The position numbers were made by a program, and so were the translations under genes. From the NCBI GenBank assembly GCA_964527385.1, contig CAZGPZ010000018.1, forward strand, positions 1 through 17,206: a stretch of DNA of 17,206 nucleotides, given 5' to 3'. Origin of the DNA: JANWHZ01 sp964527385. Lineage in GTDB: Bacteria; Patescibacteriota; Saccharimonadia; Saccharimonadales; UBA4665. Shown here in pieces: positions 12,397 to 17,206 of the stretch (positions are counted from its first letter, which is position 1; every line of letters starts with the position of its first letter). The notes below the pieces were generated by a model that had not been told where the DNA came from, did not search any database, and was given only the letters and a program-made list of their open reading frames with translations.

Positions 12397-13382
12397 GCAA
12401 GCAGCTCTTTATATAGCACGTACATGTACGCGTGCGCGGCGACCAATGCCACCATGGCAAGGAAGAACAATAACCACGGCGCGGCTACTGGCAAGAAGAG
12501 TATAGCTGGCAGCACAAGCACGAAGATGATAATCCCGAGCGCAACTGGCATGAATAACACCTTGCGCAAGGCTTGCCCGCGACGGTAGCGGACAAGCTCG
12601 CGGGCGCTTTTTAGCGCTTTCCTAGGAGTCATATCCGGCAACGTGACGATGTACAGCGCGAATATCGACGAACTAACCATATATATCGATATCCACACGA
12701 AAATAAGGCACAAGATGCCCCACAGTATTTGTTCTATGAGCACATATGCAATGCCCACGCTTGTCACGAATGCGAAGAGCAAGCCGCCGATGAGCAACGG
12801 GAGAAGCTGGATGAGGATAATAATGATCACCAGGATAAATGGCACGAGCGGGTACATGCCTTTGTAATACGCATCGCGTATACGGATACGCTTGCCGGCA
12901 GCCGTTTGCCGGACAGCCCATATGATCGCCAGGCTGGCAATAACCCAAAAGAATAGTTGGTACGCCCCGGCAGTCGGGTCGGACGTGTTCCCCGACGAGG
13001 CTAACAGCGCCGTGAAGACCGATATTCCTGTAATAAGCTGACCGGCATTGCCGCTTAGGCCGAGCCCCAGCTGCTGCTTCAAGCCGTTGACATCCGCGCC
13101 AGCGCTGAAACCACGCACGAATATGATATTTAATACCGCATATACGAGGGCGATGCCCAGGAACAACCGCCACCGGCTTGCAAGCAGTATGGCAGTCTTT
13201 TTCGAAAGCTTCCATGCGCTTGGCAGCCGCTCCGGGTGTTTGACCCGCTTGAACCGCAGCAACTTTCCTGCCGGCAAGTGCAGCTGCCGGGGTTTCGGCT
13301 CGCCTGACGGCGACAATGCTAAATCATTTCTCAATGAAGTTTTTTTCGGTTTTCTGGGTTTGCTGGTCTTTTTTGCTGCCAT
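12393..13382 (-). CDS. Polytopic membrane protein of unknown function (329 aa), first gene of the ligA operon
   Basis: The first about 60 residues are basic and rich in Lys and Pro (KKTSKPRKPKKTS), probably cytoplasmic and disordered. About six hydrophobic segments follow between residues 65 and 325, with a very Ile/Leu-rich pair in the middle. A loop PDMTPRKALKSARELVRYRRGQALRK resembles the cytoplasmic segment seen in many bacterial multi-helix proteins of the glycerophosphoryl/DUF975-like type, but I cannot assign a family. I choose the ATG at 13382 because the earlier ATG at 13397 lies inside an extended -10 box (13398-13393). The stop overlaps the ligA start by four bases, so ligA expression depends on this gene's translation. 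Confidence 0.75.
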   Translation of the reverse strand: MAAKKTSKPRKPKKTSLRNDLALSPSGEPKPRQLHLPAGKLLRFKRVKHPERLPSAWKLSKKTAILLASRWRLFLGIALVYAVLNIIFVRGFSAGADVNGLKQQLGLGLSGNAGQLITGISVFTALLASSGNTSDPTAGAYQLFFWVIASLAIIWAVRQTAAGKRIRIRDAYYKGMYPLVPFILVIIIILIQLLPLLIGGLLFAFVTSVGIAYVLIEQILWGILCLIFVWISIYMVSSSIFALYIVTLPDMTPRKALKSARELVRYRRGQALRKVLFMPVALGIIIFVLVLPAILFLPVAAPWLLFFLAMVALVAAHAYMYVLYKELLA

Positions 13383-13392
13383 AACTTTACTT

Positions 13393-13402
13393 ATCATACC
13401 AA
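13393..13402 (-). promoter_or_regulatory. Extended -10 promoter of the ligA operon
   Basis: On the minus strand TGGTATGAT ends at 13393, ten bases before the ATG at 13382. The surrounding TTGGTATGATAAG is identical to the sequence before the carboxypeptidase start at 14986. Confidence 0.5.
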
Positions 13403-13438
13403 TACTTCTGGGCTACCGCGCATTTTTTGCCTGCCGCG

Positions 13439-14320
13439 TTAGGCGTGCGTTCCCATTTTTCGCAAGCGGGCGATGCGGTCGGCTATCGGCGGGTGAGTAC
13501 TGAACAAGCTGGCAAGGCTGTGCGCCTTGAGCGGGTTCGCAAAAAACAAGTGCGCCGTGGCGGTATTTTGCCGCCTCAACACCGTGCTGCGCTGCTGCAG
13601 TTTCTGCAGCGCGCTGATCAGCCCCTCGGGGTAACGGGTGGTCAGCGCGCTGGTCGCGTCGGCCAAATACTCCCGCTGGCGCGATATTGCCAATTGGATC
13701 ATGGTAGCAACAAGCGGCGCCAAAATAGCCGCGACAATGCCGAGCAACAGGAAGATTTGGTTGTTGTTTTCTTCGCGGTCATTGCTGCGGAACCACGTCA
13801 TGCGCAAGATGATATCGGCAATGAGCGAAATCACCGCGGTCAATGCGAACGCGATCATCGACACGCGGATGTCATAATTCTTGACATGCCCGAGCTCGTG
13901 CGCAAACACGCCCTGCAGCTCGTTGTCGTCCATTACACTAAGCAGCCCTGTCGTCGCGCAGACGGCGGCGTGTTTTGGGTCGCGTCCAGTCGCAAAGGCA
14001 TTTGGCGCCGGGTCGTCGATGACAAACACGCGCGGCATTGGCAAGCCGTCAGTGATGCTCAAATTCTCGACGATCCGCCACAAGCGCGGGTTATCATTCT
14101 TCTGGATCTCTTGCGCGCCGTTGACCGCCAGTGCCATGCTGCTGCCGGCGTAATACGTGATAATTGCATATATGACCGCGCCAACCAGCACGCCATAGAA
14201 CAGCGTCGGCTGGCCGCCGAGGTACAAATTGAACACGTAGGCAATTACAGCGACGAACGCCACGAAGGCGGTCATGATGATGACCGTCTTGCGCTTGTTG
14301 GCGGCAATCTCGCTGTACAT
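13439..14320 (-). CDS. htpX: HtpX-type M48 zinc metalloprotease (293 aa)
   Basis: HtpX is a membrane-bound protease that degrades misfolded membrane proteins. Two helices at about 12-32 and 38-58 precede the catalytic HELGH (H141, E142, H145), with third zinc ligand E217 in SRQREYLADA. Two more helices lie between (about 153-172 and 187-210). The ending FSTHPPIADRIARLRKM is typical of the family. It lies 16 bases after lemA on the same strand; lemA-htpX pairing is common in many bacteria. The stop at 13439 is close to the ligA operon promoter, with only a short spacer and no strong terminator. Confidence 0.95.
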   Translation of the reverse strand: MYSEIAANKRKTVIIMTAFVAFVAVIAYVFNLYLGGQPTLFYGVLVGAVIYAIITYYAGSSMALAVNGAQEIQKNDNPRLWRIVENLSITDGLPMPRVFVIDDPAPNAFATGRDPKHAAVCATTGLLSVMDDNELQGVFAHELGHVKNYDIRVSMIAFALTAVISLIADIILRMTWFRSNDREENNNQIFLLLGIVAAILAPLVATMIQLAISRQREYLADATSALTTRYPEGLISALQKLQQRSTVLRRQNTATAHLFFANPLKAHSLASLFSTHPPIADRIARLRKMGTHA

Positions 14321-14336
14321 GCAGCTAACCTACAGA

Positions 14337-14900
14337 CTAAAACTTAACTTCGACTGGAGCTTCAGCTTGCGTGTACGCTGATTCGTCGAGCTCGAAGAAT
14401 TCTTTGTCCTTGTTGAACCCAAGCATATTCGCGAACACGTTGGTCGGGAAAACTTTGCGCTTGGTGTTGAAATCGCGGACAACACCGTTGTAGAAGCGGC
14501 GGGAAGCCATGATTTTGTCTTCGGTATCAGTCAGCTGGGCTTGCAATTGCTGGAAATTTTCAGTCGCACGGAGCTGCGGGTAGTTCTCCGCGACAGCAAA
14601 CAGGCTCTTCAACGTTGACGCGAACTGGTTCTCTGCCTTGGCAGTTTCTGCCGGGCCTTGGGCCTGCATGGCGCTAGCGCGGGCTTTGGTCACGTCCTCG
14701 AAGACGCTTTTTTCGTGCGTGGCATAGCCTTTGACGGTGTTGACGAGGTTCGGGATGAGATCGTAACGGCGTTTCAGCTGGACAGTGATGTCGCTCCACG
14801 CTTCATCGGCTTGGACGTTCAGGCGCACCAGCCCGTTATACATGGCCGCAAGCATCGCGGCGAGCAGGACAATGACAATGATCGCAATAATAAACGGCAT
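14337..14900 (-). CDS. lemA: LemA family membrane-anchored protein (187 aa)
   Basis: LemA proteins have one N-terminal helix and a helical-bundle domain outside the membrane; their biochemical function is not settled. Here residues 1-22 form the helix, followed by YNGLVRLNVQADEAWSDITVQLKRRYDLIPNLVNTVKGY, the family signature. The end, MLGFNKDKEFFELDESA, is also typical. I choose the ATG at 14900 because AAGGAGG lies 8 bases upstream on the minus strand and the length then matches the family (about 185); the frame is open for another 32 codons upstream. TATACT on the minus strand (about 14937-14932) is a possible -10 box. Confidence 0.95.
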   Translation of the reverse strand: MPFIIAIIVIVLLAAMLAAMYNGLVRLNVQADEAWSDITVQLKRRYDLIPNLVNTVKGYATHEKSVFEDVTKARASAMQAQGPAETAKAENQFASTLKSLFAVAENYPQLRATENFQQLQAQLTDTEDKIMASRRFYNGVVRDFNTKRKVFPTNVFANMLGFNKDKEFFELDESAYTQAEAPVEVKF

Positions 14901-14968
14901 GGCAAGAAGCCTCCTTATTCCTACATTTTTAGTATACATCAGCACGGATGCGCCGTATAGCAACCAAC

Positions 14969-14985
14969 TTGGTATGATAAGACTA
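14969..14985 (+). promoter_or_regulatory. Extended -10 promoter of the carboxypeptidase gene, probably leaderless
   Basis: TGGTATGAT (14970-14978) is followed after 7 bases by ATG at 14986, so transcription would begin at or beside the start codon. No Shine-Dalgarno sequence is present. Confidence 0.5.
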
Positions 14986-16197
14986 ATGGCACGCAAACAT
15001 ACGCGGGTGAAACAAGTTATCCTGGCAATCCTTGTATGCGCGCTGGCGGGCAGTTATGCCGCCTATGCATGCACGCAGCCGCTAGCGGCGCTGGCACCAA
15101 CCCCTACGTTCGCATTCAGCCGCGCCGCGAAAGAAGTTTCGCTTGCATGGCCAAGCTATGGGGAAGCGGCGCTCGGCGCCGTCGGCTATGGCGTGCTAGC
15201 TGAGCATGGTGCAGAAAAGCCGCTACCGACCGCCAGTGTTGCCAAGATCGTGACAGCTCTATGCGTGCTCCAGCAAAAGCCTTTGCCGGCTAGCGAGGAC
15301 GGACCGACCATCACGCTCACGGCAACGGATGTCGCATCATACAACAAGTACATTGCCATGGACGGCTCGGTCGTGCGGGTTGCCATTGGCGAGCAATTGA
15401 CCGAACGCCAGGCCCTTGAGGCGCTACTCTTGCCCTCCGCGAACAACATTGCCGAGACGCTGGCACGTTGGGCATTCGGGTCAATCAACGCCTACAATGC
15501 ATACGCCAACACGTACGTCCTAGGGCTTGGCATGGACACGACAACTATCACCGACCCGAGCGGGTTCCTGCCCTCAACGGCTAGTTCGCCACACGATTTG
15601 GTCTTGCTCGGCATTGCAGCTATGCGCGACCCTATCATCTCCGGGATTGTTGCGATGAGGACGGCAAACATCCCAGTGCAAGGCACCATACACAATGTCA
15701 ATGTTTTGCTTGGGCAGGACGGCATCGTCGGCATAAAGACCGGCAATAACGACCAAGACCAAGGGTGTTTCCTGTTCGCAGCCCAGCGCATTATCGGCAC
15801 GCAATCCGTCACGGTCGTCGGCGCCATCATGGACGGGCCGAACCTTGGGACGGCAATGTGGGATGCGCTGCCACTGATCAGAAGCGCCGGCAAAAATTTC
15901 AGCCCAGTAACCGTCGTCAAGGCAGGCGACAAAGTTGGGTCGTACCAAGTTCCCTGGGGCAAACCTGTCGCGGCGATCGCCAACAGCACTATTTCGCTCC
16001 TGGCATGGAATGGCATACCAATCTCAGCAAGCATAGATCTGCAGACGCTTCATGCGCCCGCCCGTAATAGCGCCAACATCGGCACGCTCAGCGTGAACGC
16101 AAGCCAGTTATATACCAGCACACTGCAGCTCAATGACACCATTGATCCGCCTAACTTTATCTGGCGCCTGGCACACGCGCCTGAAGACGGCCTTTAG
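14986..16197 (+). CDS. D-alanyl-D-alanine carboxypeptidase, S11 family (DacA-like, 403 aa)
   Basis: These serine enzymes trim the terminal D-Ala of peptidoglycan stem peptides outside the membrane. All three active-site motifs are present: S84-V-A-K87, S151-A-N153 and K251-T-G253. A signal or anchor helix fills residues about 9-27. The tail beyond about 300 is beta-rich, as in the second domain of this family, and there is no obvious C-terminal amphipathic anchor. I choose ATG 14986 because the earlier in-frame ATG at 14974 lies inside the -10 box. The gene runs opposite to lemA from a shared upstream region and its last four bases overlap the converging lipoprotein gene. Confidence 0.93.
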   Translation: MARKHTRVKQVILAILVCALAGSYAAYACTQPLAALAPTPTFAFSRAAKEVSLAWPSYGEAALGAVGYGVLAEHGAEKPLPTASVAKIVTALCVLQQKPLPASEDGPTITLTATDVASYNKYIAMDGSVVRVAIGEQLTERQALEALLLPSANNIAETLARWAFGSINAYNAYANTYVLGLGMDTTTITDPSGFLPSTASSPHDLVLLGIAAMRDPIISGIVAMRTANIPVQGTIHNVNVLLGQDGIVGIKTGNNDQDQGCFLFAAQRIIGTQSVTVVGAIMDGPNLGTAMWDALPLIRSAGKNFSPVTVVKAGDKVGSYQVPWGKPVAAIANSTISLLAWNGIPISASIDLQTLHAPARNSANIGTLSVNASQLYTSTLQLNDTIDPPNFIWRLAHAPEDGL

Positions 16198-16991
16198 TTA
16201 CTCTGGGCAGGCACAGACAAGTCATAGCCCGTGCCAAGTTCAGCTAAACGCGCCTGATACGGTGCATCTGAAATTTCATTGCCTGCTTGGCCAAGGACAT
16301 GCGTCACAAGCACGGCAGCATTTTCGTGGACGATCAAACCGTTGCCGCTTGTGTCAGGATAGAACCGTATACCGACAGCCCAGCGTCCTCGCTCCAAACC
16401 GGTCGCGCCCGAAAGCGCAACACCGCGTTCAGTGCCAGGATCGACACTGATCGTCCCTTGGAGTGACGTTATATTACCCGCCAACTCATACGCCGCATAT
16501 TCGCGCAGCTCTGTCTCGCCAGTACCAGGGTTTTGCGCTAAAAGGTCAACCTTGTACTGGTTGGCTGGGAAGCGAAGCCCCTGCAAACCAGTTAGCGGGC
16601 TGCCGTTCACGCCGTTAATGCCGAGCGCTTCGGCACTTTTCCAATCATCAACCTGCACTGTTACGCCACGTTGTGCGGGTCGGCCTGCAGCGGCGCGTAG
16701 CCATAGCAATACCGCTTCGCCAGCAACACCTTCATAATTGCCTGCCGGGTCCATAGTCTGGGATATATCCTGGTTGGCCCCAAAGCCCAAAATTCCCCTG
16801 ATATCAGCTGGCTGATCGAGAATGCTCCCGAGGCTAAGGTCTGCTTCAGGATTTGAGCTCGCACGCCGTGCCGGGCGGGCACCACAAGCAGCTAGTGTTG
16901 CTGTCGCCAGCCCAGAGAACGCTATCAATAAAAAACGCCGGCGGTCCACTCCATACCTACCGCCACCTTCACTAGATCTGTCGTTATGCAT
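16194..16991 (-). CDS. Exported lipoprotein of unknown function with Tat-like signal (265 aa)
   Basis: From the ATG at 16991 the first 36 residues are a signal peptide: a twin-arginine-like DRRRFLLIAFSG (16-27), then a lipobox LAAC with C36 as the predicted lipidated residue. The mature part is beta-rich, with no motif I recognise. A VALSGATGLERGRWAVGIRFY stretch and even hydrophobic spacing suggest a beta-sandwich. It might be a solute-binding or anchoring protein, but nothing shows it. The start is odd: a perfect AGGAGGTGAT lies 13-17 bases upstream, too far for the ATG, and a short upstream frame runs across it. It converges with the carboxypeptidase gene with a four-base overlap of stops. 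Confidence 0.75.
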   Translation of the reverse strand: MHNDRSSEGGGRYGVDRRRFLLIAFSGLATATLAACGARPARRASSNPEADLSLGSILDQPADIRGILGFGANQDISQTMDPAGNYEGVAGEAVLLWLRAAAGRPAQRGVTVQVDDWKSAEALGINGVNGSPLTGLQGLRFPANQYKVDLLAQNPGTGETELREYAAYELAGNITSLQGTISVDPGTERGVALSGATGLERGRWAVGIRFYPDTSGNGLIVHENAAVLVTHVLGQAGNEISDAPYQARLAELGTGYDLSVPAQSN

Positions 16992-17019
16992 GAACGTATA
17001 TAATATCACCTCCTCTCAT
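16984..17019 (-). CDS. Possible 11-residue leader peptide before the lipoprotein
   Basis: ATG at 17019 starts MRGGDIIYVHA and stops at 16984, a few bases past the lipoprotein ATG in another frame. It has its own AGGAGG (17036-17031), 11 bases upstream, and the lipoprotein's AGGAGGTGAT lies inside it. Coupled translation would explain the distant ribosome site. The evidence is positional only. Confidence 0.3.
   Translation of the reverse strand: MRGGDIIYVHA
17005..17014 (-). promoter_or_regulatory. Exceptionally strong Shine-Dalgarno sequence
   Basis: AGGAGGTGAT on the minus strand is fully complementary to the usual 16S rRNA 3' end (ATCACCTCCT). Its spacing to the chosen ATG is unusually long. 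Confidence 0.6.
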
Positions 17020-17087
17020 AATTTCAACAACCTCCTGGGAAATCCCGGCACATACACAGTAATCTCGGTCAGACGCGGGTGATACAG

Positions 17088-17127
17088 CCAAGTAAAATAC
17101 CCGGGTTCAGCCGGGCATACTACTTGG
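17088..17127. terminator. Bidirectional hairpin with CCA at both ends
   Basis: Positions 17088-17104 pair with 17111-17127 (14 of 17) around GTTCAG. As at tRNA-Gly and tRNA-Phe, the outermost pairs read CCA/TGG. The arms share CCAAGTA and TACCCGG-type blocks with the tRNA-Phe hairpin. Confidence 0.65.
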
Positions 17128-17206
17128 TGGGTTGTGAGGGATATCGCACTGCGTGCTCTTCCACTGCGGCGTGCTCGGTGCAAGCACCTGCGCGCGTCCT
17201 CGCTCC
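17125..17206 (-). mobile_element. Partial tRNA-tail unit cut by the right edge
   Basis: On the minus strand this stretch ends in CCCTCACAACCCACCA, which looks like a tRNA 3' end with CCA but has no T-arm before it, then runs straight into the hairpin. Beyond it lies a GC-rich core that matches the tRNA-Gly core: TGCTCGG and CCTGCGCG occur with the same 8-base spacing (17172-17194 and 3769-3791). No gene is visible. Confidence 0.4.

Noticed and set aside
10927..12588. Very long plus-strand open frame (553 codons) opposite ligA
   Set aside because: It mirrors the high-GC ligA codons, has no domain sense, and overlaps a certain gene along its whole length.
13427..14347. Plus-strand open frame opposite htpX
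   Set aside because: Antisense artefact of the GC-rich htpX gene; composition rich in Arg, His and Gln without any motif.
14901..14996. Upstream extension of lemA to 14996
   Set aside because: The extension passes a strong Shine-Dalgarno site and a -10-like box, and makes the protein longer than the family norm.

Overview
The window is a bacterial chromosome segment of mixed base composition. Most housekeeping genes are GC-rich. One nuclease gene (2709-3575) is clearly AT-rich. Compact genes, many stop/start overlaps, a LemA-HtpX pair, a stomatin-like protein, a single divergent NAD-dependent ligase, a secreted protein with a short Cys-containing tail, and start codons sitting just after -10 boxes together suggest a Patescibacteria/CPR organism, perhaps Saccharibacteria. 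That placement is inference; there is no rRNA or marker gene here to prove it.

Layout. 1-2072 (+): the C-terminal half of an EamA-type transporter, then two unrecognised genes, the second a long acidic helical protein. 2125-3575 (-): a Nudix hydrolase and an orphan Mrr-like PD-(D/E)XK nuclease, each with its own promoter, separated by a terminator. 3680-4256: a tRNA-Gly with an unusual U19/A56 combination, a decayed second tRNA-Gly, and a cluster of hairpins. 4279-6216 (-): a secreted multidomain beta-helix protein. 6384-6591 (+): a candidate structured RNA and tRNA-Phe. 6846-8320 (-): a VIT1-like transporter coupled to a slipin. 8429-8505 (+): tRNA-Ala. 8566-9024 (-): a DUF4396 membrane protein. 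9165-13382 (-): a tightly coupled operon of a membrane protein, ligA, an HD hydrolase and an ITPA-like pyrophosphatase. 13439-14900 (-): lemA-htpX. 14986-16197 (+): a DacA-like D,D-carboxypeptidase, convergent with a Tat-like lipoprotein gene (16194-16991, -).

The strongest unexplained signal is a family of small non-coding units of about 180-195 bp attached to tRNA 3' ends (tRNA-Gly, tRNA-Phe, and one cut by the right edge). Each has a copy of the tRNA tail, a hairpin whose base pairs include the tRNA CCA, and a GC-rich core whose short stem differs between loci in a compensatory way. At Gly and Phe there is also an inverted copy of the host tRNA's own T-arm. A second theme is near-leaderless promoters of the form TGNTATGAT placed 6-10 nt before ATG. 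A third is a DNA ligase without its zinc-finger cysteines.
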